From NCBI RefSeq assembly GCF_009760405.1, contig NZ_WRPP01000008.1:124001-188000 (forward strand): a stretch of DNA of 64,000 bases. Reading direction: 5' to 3'. Source of the DNA: Nocardia terrae. GTDB taxonomy: Bacteria > Actinomycetota > Actinomycetes > Mycobacteriales > Mycobacteriaceae. Below the pieces are notes generated by a model, which saw nothing but the letters and a program-made list of their open reading frames with translations, had not been told where the DNA came from and searched no databases. Positions 32,114 to 40,790 of this stretch are shown here, one piece after another. Both the position numbers and the translations under genes were made by a program. Position 1 is the stretch's first letter. Each line of letters begins with the position of its first letter.

Positions 32114-35100
32114 TCAGCCGAGTTCGGCGAGCAGGGCGCGGGCGTCGTCAGCCTCGGGGACCTCGAGTTCCTCGAAAAGGGCCAGGGCGCGGGCGGAATG
32201 GTCGCGGGCGGCCACGGTCTGCCCGAGTGCCTGCTGGGCCTGCGCGAGGCCGAGGAGGGCACGGGCCTCCTCGGCGCGGTCGCCCAGGTCGCGGCAGGCG
32301 GTGACGGCGGCGGCGAAGTCGGTGACCGCACCGGCCGGGTCGCCGAGGGCGAGGGCGATTTCGCCGAGGCCGTTGAGGGCCTCGGCTTCCTCGCTGCGGA
32401 AGCGGAGTTCGCGGCACAGGTCGAGGGCGCGGCGGTGTTGGCGGCGGGCCTCGTCGGGACGGTCCTCGCCGAGGTAGACCGGGCCGATATTGTTCAGGAC
32501 CACGATTTCGCCTGTGCGGGAACCCAATCCACGGTAGAGGCCGAGGGCTTCGGCGAGGAGTTCGTGGGCTTCGGCGTAGCGTTCGAGGCGTTCGTTGACG
32601 GTGCCGAGGCTGGTCAGGCAGGCCGCTTCGCCGGCGCGGTCGCCGAATTCCCGGAACAGGGCCAGACCCTGGCGATAGTGTTCACCGGCCCGCTCGATGT
32701 CGCGCTGCCAGAAGACGTAGCCGAAGACGTAGTGGGCGCGAGCCTCGGCGCGCCCGTCGGCGGCGGCGCGGGCGAGATCCAGTGCCTGCTCGCCGAATTC
32801 GTGCGCCTCGTCCAATCGCCCGAAGCGCCAGGCGATCCAGGCCAGATCGCTGCACGCCCGGGATTGCGCCGCGAGGTCGCCGTCGCGGCGGCTGCTGCGC
32901 AGGGCCTGGGTGTGCATGGTGTGCGCGGTCCCGTAGTGGCCGTTTCCGTCGAGGTAGGCGTGCAGGCTGCGGGCCAGCCCGGCCGTGTATCCGGGTCGCG
33001 TCGCCTCGTCGGGTGCGATGCAGATGGCCACCAGGTTGATGCGTTCCGCGTCGAGCCATTCGATGGCCTGCGCGGGCTCGTCGAAGGTCAGGGTCGGCAT
33101 CGTAATGGGTTGTGCACCGACCGAATCAACGGGTCCGATGCGGGAGCCGTCGGGGAAGAGCAGTCCGACGGCGTTGGCGACGGTGTCGTGGTAGTACCGG
33201 TAGAGGGCTTCCACCGCCGCGTCGCGGGCCTCGGCTGTCTCCTCTGCCGCAGCGGTGGCGCGGGCGTGCTCACGCAGCAGGTCGTGCATGGTGTAGCGGC
33301 CCGGCCGCAGCTGGGTCAGCACGTGCGCGTCGAGCAGTCGCTCCAGGTGGTCCTCGGCATCGGCCGCGTCGAGCCCGGTCAGCGCGGCGGCGGCGTACGG
33401 TTCGATATCGCGCGCGGGATGCAGTCCGAGCAGCCGGAACATGCGCTGCTCGGCGGGTTCGAGCTGCTGATACGACAGCGCGAAGGCCGAGGCCACCCCG
33501 CGTTCCGGCGTGGCGAGCTCGGTGAGCCGCCGCCGCTGGTCGCGCAGCCGCCCGGCCAGGTACTCGACGGTCCACTGCGGCCGGTGCGCCAGCCGGGCCG
33601 CCGCGATGCGGATGGCCAGCGGCAGGAAGCCGCACAGCTGCAGGACGTCCAGTGCCGCAAGGGGTTCCGTGTCCGCCCGCTCCCCCACGATGGCCCGGAA
33701 CAGTTCCACGGCGTCGGCCGGGGCCAGCAGTTCCATCGACAGCGATTGCGCCCCGTCCAGATCCAGCAGCCGCCGCCGGCTGGTCACGATCACCCGGTGC
33801 GCCCCGCGCCCGGCCAGCAGCGGGCGCACCTGCGCGGTGTCGACAGCGTTGTCGACCACCACGATCACCCGACGATCCCGCAGCCTGGCCCGCCACAGCG
33901 CGGCCCGATCGGCCTCCCCCGAGGGGATCGCGTCATCGGCCACGCCCAGCTGACGCAGCAAGGCCCCCAACGCGATTCCGATATCGAGCGGATCCTTGCC
34001 CGGCGTGTGCCCCTGCAGATCGATGAAGAGCTGCCCCTCCGGAAACCTCTCCCCCAGCGCATGCGCCAACCGCACCGCCAGCGCGGTCTTCCCGATCCCG
34101 GCCATCCCGTCGATGGCCGTCACCTCGGCCTCGTTCCCGGTCAGCCACACATCCAGGCGCTCGATATCCTCCGTGCGCCCGATGAAGTCGGGGATGTCGT
34201 AGGGCAGGAAGCTCACGGTCATTCCGGCGTGATCTCGGCCGGAATCGACACCGTCGCTGTGGATCCCGGCCACACCTGCGCCGGGATGACCGGGCGCGAC
34301 ACGGTCCGCATCGAATGTGGCACCACTCGCATCGGGTGCGAGGCCGCTCGAATAGGCCGCGACGGCGGCGGGCCGCGGCGGGTCGATCGGCGCGTCGGCC
34401 GGGCGATAATCCAGGGCCGGGTCGCGGCGGAGGATGGCGTGTTCGAGGTCGTCGAAGGTGGAGCTGGGGTCGAGGCCCTGGTCTTCGACGAGGTGGGTCC
34501 GGTAGGAGCGGGCGGTGGCGAGGGCGTCGAGTTGGCGCCCGGCGCGGTAGAGGGCGAGGGACAGGTGGGCGGCGAGCTTCTCGCGCAACGGATTCGCGGC
34601 CAGGTGGGGCGGGAGTTCGTCGATGACGTGGTCGTGACGGCCGCCGGCGAGGTCGAGTTCGGCGAGGAGTTCGACGGCGCGCAGGCGGCGGTCCTCGAGG
34701 CGGGCGCGGGTGTCGGGGACGTAGTCGGCCTTCACGTCGGCCAGCGGCCGGCCGCACCACAGCCGCAGGGCGGTGCGCAGGCGGCGGGCGGCGGCCTCGG
34801 GGTCGGCGGCGGATTCGCGGCCGGCGGTGGCGGTTTCGGCGGCGAAGTCGTCGAGGTCGCACTGGCCGGGGGCCGGGTGGATGAGGTAGCCGTTGGCGCG
34901 GGTGTGCAGGATGTCGGCGATTCCCGCGCTACGCAGCACCTTGCGAACGGCGGTGATGGCGTGGTGGATCTGCGAGCGCGCGGTGTCGGGCGGGGTGGGC
35001 CCCCAGAGCGCGTCGGTCAGCTGCTCGACGGTGACCACCGCGCGCGCGTTCAGCAACAGGTAGGCCAATACGGCGCGATGGCGTGGCGCGAGTCCCGGTA

Positions 35101-35173
35101 CGGCCCGCTCGTCCACCATCACACCGACCGGACCGAGCACCGTCAGTCTTACTGTCACCCGTACATCCACCAT
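32114..35173 (-). CDS. SARP-type regulator with NB-ARC ATPase and TPR domains (AfsR-like)
   Basis: A 1019-residue AfsR-like activator. The N-terminal OmpR-like winged helix (RLTVLGPVGVMVDERAVPG to about residue 95) is followed by a bacterial transcriptional activation domain (about 100-255), a flexible linker, and an NB-ARC ATPase with Walker A IDGMAGIGKTALAVRLAHAL (about residue 352) and RVIVVVDNA. About ten TPR repeats fill the C-terminal 350 residues. Proteins of this kind activate secondary-metabolite or stress genes. ATG at 35173 is chosen (VDVRVTVRLTVLG follows); the frame is open to 35359. No biosynthetic cluster lies beside it, so the target is unclear; the divergent CMD gene is the nearest candidate. 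Confidence 0.85.
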   Translation of the reverse strand: MVDVRVTVRLTVLGPVGVMVDERAVPGLAPRHRAVLAYLLLNARAVVTVEQLTDALWGPTPPDTARSQIHHAITAVRKVLRSAGIADILHTRANGYLIHPAPGQCDLDDFAAETATAGRESAADPEAAARRLRTALRLWCGRPLADVKADYVPDTRARLEDRRLRAVELLAELDLAGGRHDHVIDELPPHLAANPLREKLAAHLSLALYRAGRQLDALATARSYRTHLVEDQGLDPSSTFDDLEHAILRRDPALDYRPADAPIDPPRPAAVAAYSSGLAPDASGATFDADRVAPGHPGAGVAGIHSDGVDSGRDHAGMTVSFLPYDIPDFIGRTEDIERLDVWLTGNEAEVTAIDGMAGIGKTALAVRLAHALGERFPEGQLFIDLQGHTPGKDPLDIGIALGALLRQLGVADDAIPSGEADRAALWRARLRDRRVIVVVDNAVDTAQVRPLLAGRGAHRVIVTSRRRLLDLDGAQSLSMELLAPADAVELFRAIVGERADTEPLAALDVLQLCGFLPLAIRIAAARLAHRPQWTVEYLAGRLRDQRRRLTELATPERGVASAFALSYQQLEPAEQRMFRLLGLHPARDIEPYAAAALTGLDAADAEDHLERLLDAHVLTQLRPGRYTMHDLLREHARATAAAEETAEARDAAVEALYRYYHDTVANAVGLLFPDGSRIGPVDSVGAQPITMPTLTFDEPAQAIEWLDAERINLVAICIAPDEATRPGYTAGLARSLHAYLDGNGHYGTAHTMHTQALRSSRRDGDLAAQSRACSDLAWIAWRFGRLDEAHEFGEQALDLARAAADGRAEARAHYVFGYVFWQRDIERAGEHYRQGLALFREFGDRAGEAACLTSLGTVNERLERYAEAHELLAEALGLYRGLGSRTGEIVVLNNIGPVYLGEDRPDEARRQHRRALDLCRELRFRSEEAEALNGLGEIALALGDPAGAVTDFAAAVTACRDLGDRAEEARALLGLAQAQQALGQTVAARDHSARALALFEELEVPEADDARALLAELG

Positions 35174-35244
35174 GAGCCGCTGTTCGTTCGGCACATCGCC
35201 GATGTACAGCGAATCTATCAACGCGCGCACGGATTCTCGAACGC

Positions 35245-35787
35245 ATGTCAGGATTCCCGCTGCTGGAACCGGAGGACGCGCCCGCCGCCACCGCCGCCCT
35301 GTTCGCCGAGGCTCAGCAAGCCTTCGGCATGACCGCGAACCTGACCAAGGCCATGGCAAACAGCCCCTCGGCCCTGCGCGGCTATCTGGATCTCTCGGAT
35401 GCCCTGCGGCACGGCCGAATTCCGCTGCCCACCCGCGAGCGCCTGGCTCTGCTGGTAGCCCAGCACAACTCCAGCGACTACGCCCTCTCGGCCCACACCT
35501 ACCGCGCCACCAAGGTCGCCGGCCTCACCCCGGACGAGGCGTCCCGCGCCCGCCGAGCCGACTCCACCGACCCGGAAGCCGAAGCCTGCCTGGCCTTCGC
35601 CCACGCCCTCCTGATCCACAACGGCACGGTCACCGACGCCGACCTCCTGGCCGCCCACACCACCGGCCTCTCCCCCGAACTCCTGCTCGAGATCATCGCC
35701 CATGTAGCCCTGAACGTCTTCACCACCTACGTGACCACCGCAGGCCGAGTAGCCATCGACTGGCCCCAGACCCGCCACACCGACTGA
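35245..35787 (+). CDS. carboxymuconolactone decarboxylase-like protein lacking redox cysteines
   Basis: A 180-residue AhpD/CMD-fold protein (TRERLALLVAQHNSSDYALSAHTYRATKVAG, then LSPELLLEIIAHVALNVFTTYV). The usual active-site C-x-x-C-H reads SSDYALSAH, with both cysteines replaced by Ser/Ala while the histidine stays. It should therefore not act as a thiol peroxidase. Length and layout follow Mn-type uncharacterised CMD proteins. It is divergent from the SARP gene (71 bp) and next to a second family member that keeps its cysteines. Confidence 0.75.
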   Translation: MSGFPLLEPEDAPAATAALFAEAQQAFGMTANLTKAMANSPSALRGYLDLSDALRHGRIPLPTRERLALLVAQHNSSDYALSAHTYRATKVAGLTPDEASRARRADSTDPEAEACLAFAHALLIHNGTVTDADLLAAHTTGLSPELLLEIIAHVALNVFTTYVTTAGRVAIDWPQTRHTD

Positions 35788-35900
35788 CCCACCCCCGCCG
35801 GGTCGGCCGCATCGAGGGGTCCGCCGCCCCCGAACGCCGAGTGGCACAGCGCGGCGGGATGGGTTGCCCGCCAGGGTGTGCCACTCGTTGGCTCGTCAGA

Positions 35901-36365
35901 TCACCACTGGCCGGGGACGTATTCGCCGCCGACGAGGCCGGAGATGGCGTTGAGGCGGTTCCAGGCGTTGATGGTGGCGATGAGGGAGATCAGGGCGCCG
36001 ATCTGGTCGTCGTCGTAGTTCTTGCGGACCTGGGCCCAGGTGTCCTCGGTGATGCCGCCGGTGTCGGCGAGGCGGGTGCCCTCCTCGGTGAGGGCGAGGG
36101 CGGCGCGCTCGGCGTCGGTGAAGACGGTGGATTCCTTCCAGGCGGCGACCATGGCCAGGCGCACGGGGGTCTCGCCGGCGTGGGCGGCGTCCTTGGTGTG
36201 CATGTCCAGGCACATGCCGCAGCGGTTGATCTGGGAGGAGCGGATCTTCACCAGTTCCTGGGTGGTCTTGGGCAGGGTGGACTCGTCGATGACGCGGGCC
36301 GCGGTGACGAGGCGCTTGTTGAACTTGCCGGCGACTTCGTTCTCGTACAGGTTGAAGCGGGTCAT
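35901..36365 (-). CDS. AhpD-like carboxymuconolactone decarboxylase family protein
   Basis: A 154-residue AhpD-fold protein with an intact redox motif: SSQINRCGMCLDMHTKDA (CxxC-x3-H). The rest (FNKRLVTAARVIDESTLPKTTQELVKIR, WNRLNAISGL) is typical of the alkylhydroperoxidase-like/YcnD group. It likely reduces peroxides or other oxidants with thiol turnover. ATG at 36365 has AAAGAGAG upstream. It converges with the cysteine-free relative, 113 bp between stops. Confidence 0.85.
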   Translation of the reverse strand: MTRFNLYENEVAGKFNKRLVTAARVIDESTLPKTTQELVKIRSSQINRCGMCLDMHTKDAAHAGETPVRLAMVAAWKESTVFTDAERAALALTEEGTRLADTGGITEDTWAQVRKNYDDDQIGALISLIATINAWNRLNAISGLVGGEYVPGQW

Positions 36366-36659
36366 CGTGCTCTCTTTTCCGTGTTGTTCGTTGGCTTCGT
36401 CAGGTTGACGACGCGGTCCGCGAGGGTGTGACATCGGCTCGGCTGTGATGCCGATCACCGCGCCGGAACCTTCGCGACGACATCGAGAATGCCGGGCGGG
36501 GTTGATATTTCCGCTGTTCGCGCGCTGTTCGGCCGCGATGCCCCCATTTTTCGGATCTTGATTTCGCGAAACCGCCCCACGGAAGTGACCCCGGCGCGAT
36601 CATGATTCGAAGATTGTGAACCGAACGGTAGTCACTATCGGACTACTCAGGGGGTTGCG

Positions 36660-37448
36660 ATGCTCGACGCAGGCAGACATCGGAGAATCTCACCCGGCGG
36701 TCAGTGGCAGGGGGTCCACCCGACCGCAGGACGCGGCCGCACCGGCCGACATCACCGGGCAGCACCGAAAACCTTCCGCACCAGGGCCATTCAGGCCATG
36801 CTGCCCGGTGTGACGGTCATCGCGCTGGCCACCGGCGGCACGGCGCATGCCGAAGCACCACCGCCGCCGCCCCCGATCGACCCGCTCGAGGGCCTGACCC
36901 AGGACATACCCGCCGACATCAACGCGCTCTCGACGCTGAACTTCACGAATGTCGACCTGTCTAATGCCCTTCCCGGCGTGGACCTCCCGGGCATCAACCT
37001 GCCCGCGCTGTTCGCCCCCGACACCGCGATCGTGGTGCTCGGCTATGGCCTGCAGCCGGACGGTCAGATGCGCCCGGAGCTCATGGCGCGCCTGTACGCC
37101 GGGTACGTCTCGGCGCTGCTGTCCCCGCAGGCCCCGGTCATCGTGACCGGCGGCAACCCGCAGAACGGGGTGACCGAGGCGGACGCCATGGCCGACTGGC
37201 TGGTGGACCACGGCATCGACCGCGATCGCATCCACACCGAGACCAAGGCCAATTCGACGGTCCAGAACGCGGCCTTCTCGGCGCAGCTGATGGACCTGAT
37301 CGGCGCGCACACCGCGATCCTGATCACCTCGGCGGACCACATCGCCCGGGCGCTGTCGAACTTCCAGGCGGCGGGGATCTCGGTGGTCGCGACGGTCACG
37401 CCGGACGCTGCCCCGCTGTCGGCGGTGCCGTTCGGACCGCACAGCTAG
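36660..37448 (+). CDS. exported YdcF/SanA-like (DUF218) protein
   Basis: A 262-residue protein with a basic N-terminus of about 45 residues, a hydrophobic export segment (AMLPGVTVIALATGGTAHAEA), a Pro-rich stretch, then a DUF218 domain: TAIVVLGYGLQPDGQMRPEL, VIVTGGNPQNGVTEADAMADWL and HTETKANSTVQNAAFS. DUF218 proteins of the SanA/ElyC/YdcF type act in envelope maintenance in other bacteria; the reaction is unknown. The start is well supported (AGGGGG 7 nt upstream). About 290 bp before it hold no gene. Confidence 0.75.
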   Translation: MLDAGRHRRISPGGQWQGVHPTAGRGRTGRHHRAAPKTFRTRAIQAMLPGVTVIALATGGTAHAEAPPPPPPIDPLEGLTQDIPADINALSTLNFTNVDLSNALPGVDLPGINLPALFAPDTAIVVLGYGLQPDGQMRPELMARLYAGYVSALLSPQAPVIVTGGNPQNGVTEADAMADWLVDHGIDRDRIHTETKANSTVQNAAFSAQLMDLIGAHTAILITSADHIARALSNFQAAGISVVATVTPDAAPLSAVPFGPHS

Positions 37449-37480
37449 CCGAGAAGCCGCACAGCCAGCCGAAAAGCGAA

Positions 37481-37509
37481 GGCCCGCCGATCGATTCGAT
37501 CGGCGGGCC
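37481..37509. terminator. bidirectional terminator
   Basis: A 14-bp perfect inverted repeat (GGCCCGCCGATCGA and its complement) with a one-base centre lies between the convergent YdcF-like gene and the MaoC gene. Confidence 0.8.
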
Positions 37510-37522
37510 CATTTCGCGCGAC

Positions 37523-37972
37523 TCAGGCGAGATAGCGGGTGATGCTCTCGGCGACGCACGCGGGCTTCTCCACGCCCTCGATCTCGACGGTCACCGTCCG
37601 CACGACCTGCACGCCGCCGGGGATGTCGGTGACGGAGTCGAGGGTGAACCGCCCCCGGATGCGGCTGTCCACGAGCACCGGGTTGATGAAGCGAACCTTG
37701 TTGAGCCCGTAATTGATCGCCATGCTCGCGCTGACGTTCATGACCTCGGCGGTCATCGGCACGGTCAGCGACAGGGTGAGGAACCCGTGCGCGATGGTGC
37801 GCCCGTACGGTCCGGCGGCGGCGCGGGCGGCGTCGACGTGGATCCACTGGTGGTCGCCGGTGGCGTCGGCGAAGGTGTCGATGCGCTTCTGGTCCACGGT
37901 GATCCAGTCGCTGACCCCGACCTCGGTGCCGACGGCGGCGCGCAGCTGGTCGAAGTCGCTGAAGTCGATCAT
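37523..37972 (-). CDS. MaoC-type (R)-specific enoyl-CoA hydratase
   Basis: A 149-residue hot-dog-fold hydratase with the MaoC active-site motif ADATGDHQWIHVD (Asp/His dyad) and GRTIAHGFLTLSLTVPM. It hydrates enoyl-CoA, the second step of a beta-oxidation turn. It is the last gene of the minus-strand beta-oxidation operon, which has no crotonase, so it probably supplies the hydratase activity. Confidence 0.9.
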   Translation of the reverse strand: MIDFSDFDQLRAAVGTEVGVSDWITVDQKRIDTFADATGDHQWIHVDAARAAAGPYGRTIAHGFLTLSLTVPMTAEVMNVSASMAINYGLNKVRFINPVLVDSRIRGRFTLDSVTDIPGGVQVVRTVTVEIEGVEKPACVAESITRYLA

Positions 37973-38010
37973 GTTCTGTTCCTCCGGGCTAGGCAGTGTT
38001 CGAAAATCCG

Positions 38011-39495
38011 CTACGCGTAGCGCTGCTTGAGTTCACGCTTGAGGATCTTGTGGGTCGGCCCCATGGGCAGTTCGGTGACGAACTCGACGCGGCGCGGGTA
38101 CTTGTACCGTGCCACATGCTCTTTGGCGTAGTCGATGACTTCCTCGGCGGTGAGCGGCCCGGACGGCACGACGACCGCGAGGATCTCCTCGCCGTAGTTC
38201 TCGTCCGGCACGCCGATGATCGCCACCTGCGCGATGTTCGGGTGCCGCAGCAGCGCCGCCTCGACCTCGGTCGGGTACACGTTGAACCCGCCGCGGATGA
38301 TCATCTCCTTGATCCGGTCGACGATGCGCAGGTAGCCCTGTTCGTCCTTGATGCCGAGGTCGCCGGTGCGGAACCAGCCGTCCACCATGACTTCCGCGGT
38401 GGCGTCGGGGTTTCCGGTGTAGCCGCTGAACACATTGTGCCCGCGCACCACGACCTCGCCGATGGCGCCGACCGGCAGCAGCTCGATGCGGTCGCGCAGG
38501 TCGGCGGCGGCGATCTCGACCTCGACGCCCCAGACGGGATGGCCGACGGTGCCGATCTTCGGTCCGAGCGTCGGCTGGTTCACCGTTGCGGTGGGCGAGG
38601 TTTCGGACAGGCCGTAGCCCTCGAGGATGTGCGAACCGAAGACCTTCTCGAATTCCTCGATGATGACCGGCGGCATGGCCGCGCCACCGCTGATGCACAG
38701 CCGCAGCGCGGGCAGCGCGGTCGCGTCCTTCGCCGCCGCGAGCAGCCCGTGGTACATGGTGGGCACGCCGTGGAAGGTGTTGATGTTCTCCTGCACCATG
38801 AGCTCGAGCGCCTGTGCCGCATCGAATCTCGGCAGCAACACCAGGGTCGCGCCGACCCGCCAGTGCGAGTTCATGGAGACGGTCTGCCCGAACACGTGGA
38901 ACAGCGGCAGCGCGCCCAGGGCGATGTCCTCGCGGTTCACCTCGTTGGCGTCGAAGGCGTTCACGGTGGCGCACATGACCATATTGAGGTGGCTGAGCTC
39001 CGCGCCCTTGGGCCGCCCGGTGGTCCCGCTGGTGTAGAACACGACCGCCGTGTCGAGCGGGCTGCGCGCGACGTAGGTCGGAATCGCTTCTCCGGTCAGC
39101 TCTTTCGGGCTCAGGCAGTCGATGCCGACCCGGCTCGCGGCCTCCTTGCCGACGGCCTCCACCATCGGATGGCAGATCATGACCTTGGCCCCGCTGTCGC
39201 GCAGCACGTACTCGGCCTCGTCGGCGGTGAGCAGCAGATGCACCGGCACCACGGTCGCGCCCGCGGCCAGGATGGCGAAGTAGGCGCGCGGGAAATCCGC
39301 GGTATTGGGTCCCATGAGCGCGACCCGGTCGCCCGGGCGCACCCCGAGTTCGATGAGCGCCCCGGCCTGTTCGCGGGCCTGCCGCCACAGGTCGCGGAAG
39401 GTGATGCGCTGGTCGCCCTCGATCAGGGCGAGGTGGTCGGGTCGCCGCCACGCCGGTTCGGCGAGGATGCCGGCCAGGGAGAGAGTCGCGTTCAT
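38011..39495 (-). CDS. acyl-CoA synthetase (FadD-type, ANL superfamily)
   Basis: A 494-residue AMP-forming ligase that activates a carboxylic acid to its CoA thioester. P-loop-like motif YTSGTTGRPKGAELSH (about residue 165), GYGLSETSP, GWFRTGDLG, and C-terminal PMGPTHKILKREL with the catalytic Lys. It feeds the acyl-CoA dehydrogenases of the same operon. The acid is unknown; the short length suggests a medium-chain or aromatic acid rather than a very long chain, but this is a guess. Confidence 0.9.
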   Translation of the reverse strand: MNATLSLAGILAEPAWRRPDHLALIEGDQRITFRDLWRQAREQAGALIELGVRPGDRVALMGPNTADFPRAYFAILAAGATVVPVHLLLTADEAEYVLRDSGAKVMICHPMVEAVGKEAASRVGIDCLSPKELTGEAIPTYVARSPLDTAVVFYTSGTTGRPKGAELSHLNMVMCATVNAFDANEVNREDIALGALPLFHVFGQTVSMNSHWRVGATLVLLPRFDAAQALELMVQENINTFHGVPTMYHGLLAAAKDATALPALRLCISGGAAMPPVIIEEFEKVFGSHILEGYGLSETSPTATVNQPTLGPKIGTVGHPVWGVEVEIAAADLRDRIELLPVGAIGEVVVRGHNVFSGYTGNPDATAEVMVDGWFRTGDLGIKDEQGYLRIVDRIKEMIIRGGFNVYPTEVEAALLRHPNIAQVAIIGVPDENYGEEILAVVVPSGPLTAEEVIDYAKEHVARYKYPRRVEFVTELPMGPTHKILKRELKQRYA

Positions 39496-39516
39496 TGAGA
39501 CCTCGGTTCGATCGGA

Positions 39517-40713
39517 TCAGCGTTCGAATAGGACGGAAATGCCCTGTCCCACACCGATACACATGGTGGCGATGGCGCGGTGGGCGTCGCGGTCGGACAG
39601 TTCCAGGGCGGCGGTCAGGGCGAGCCGGGCGCCGCTGGCGCCCAGCGGATGCCCGAGGGCGATGGCCCCGCCGTTGGGGTTGACGTGGTCGGCGTCGTCG
39701 GGCAGCCCGAGAGACCGCAGCACGGCCAGGGATTGCGCGGCGAAGGCTTCGTTGACCTCGAGGATGTCGATGTCCCCGATGCCGAGACCGGTTCGGTCCA
39801 GCAGCTTTTCGGTGGCGGGCGCGGGACCGATGCCCATGACGCGCGGCGGGACGCCGACCGACAGGGCCGCGCCGACCCGTGCCAGCGGGGTGAGGCCGTA
39901 TCGCTCGACCGCCCGCTCCGAGGCGATGAGCACGCAGGCCGCACCGTCGTTGACGCCGGAGGAGTTGCCCGCGGTGATGGTTCCGCCGGGCACCACGGCG
40001 TGCAGCTTCGCCAGGGCTTCCGGCGAGGTCGCACGCGGATGTTCGTCCGCGGCGACCACAATCGGCTCGCCCTTGCGCTGCGGCACGGTGACCGGCGCGA
40101 TCTCTCGTGCCAGCCGCCCGTTGCGCTGGGCGGCGGCCGCCCGCTCCTGGGAGCGGAGGGCGAAGGCGTCCTGGTCTTCTCGCGAGATCCCGAATTCGAC
40201 CGCCACATTCTGCGCCGTCTCCGGCATGGCGTCGGTCCCGTACTGCTCCCGCATGCGCGGATTCACGAACCGCCACCCGATGGTGGTGTCGAAGACCTCG
40301 TTCGAACGCGCCCACGCCGCACCGGCTTTCGGCATGACGAACGGCGCACGGGTCATCGACTCGACGCCGCCCGCGATGACCAGATCGGCGTCCCCGGCCT
40401 TGACCGCGCGCGCGGCACTCGCCACCGCGTCCAGCCCGGATCCGCACAACCGGTTGACCGTGCTGCCCGCTACCTCCACGGGCAGCCCGGCCAGCAGCCC
40501 CGCCATGCGCGCCACATTCCGGTTGTCCTCCCCGGCCTGATTGGCGCAGCCGAAGATGACGTCATCGACAGCCGCCCAGTCCACGGACGGAAGCCGTTGC
40601 ACCAGTTCGGCGATCACGTGTGCGGCGAGGTCGTCCGGTCGTACGGTGGCGAGCGCGCCGCCGTAGCGACCGAACGGAGTGCGCACGCCGGCGACCAGAT
40701 ATGCGGCGGTCAT
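39517..40713 (-). CDS. acetyl-CoA acyltransferase (thiolase)
   Basis: A 398-residue thiolase that cleaves 3-oxoacyl-CoA. The nucleophilic Cys is in NRLCGSGLDAVASAARAV (near residue 88), catalytic His in NPNGGAIALGHPLGASGAR, and second Cys in MCIGVGQGISVLFE. ATG at 40713. It is a degradative type by its GHPLGASG and CIGVGQG loops and its operon. It completes the beta-oxidation set. Confidence 0.92.
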   Translation of the reverse strand: MTAAYLVAGVRTPFGRYGGALATVRPDDLAAHVIAELVQRLPSVDWAAVDDVIFGCANQAGEDNRNVARMAGLLAGLPVEVAGSTVNRLCGSGLDAVASAARAVKAGDADLVIAGGVESMTRAPFVMPKAGAAWARSNEVFDTTIGWRFVNPRMREQYGTDAMPETAQNVAVEFGISREDQDAFALRSQERAAAAQRNGRLAREIAPVTVPQRKGEPIVVAADEHPRATSPEALAKLHAVVPGGTITAGNSSGVNDGAACVLIASERAVERYGLTPLARVGAALSVGVPPRVMGIGPAPATEKLLDRTGLGIGDIDILEVNEAFAAQSLAVLRSLGLPDDADHVNPNGGAIALGHPLGASGARLALTAALELSDRDAHRAIATMCIGVGQGISVLFER

Positions 40714-40790
40714 GCCGAGGCTCCCCCAACCCGAGCCTCGGCAATTCCCGTGCGCGGCAACGCTATACCGGGGATCGTCATCGTCGCGGC

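Noticed and set aside
32054..35332. 1092-codon plus-strand ORF opposite the SARP regulator
   Set aside because: The minus strand encodes recognised SARP, NB-ARC and TPR domains; the plus ORF is a GC-bias shadow.
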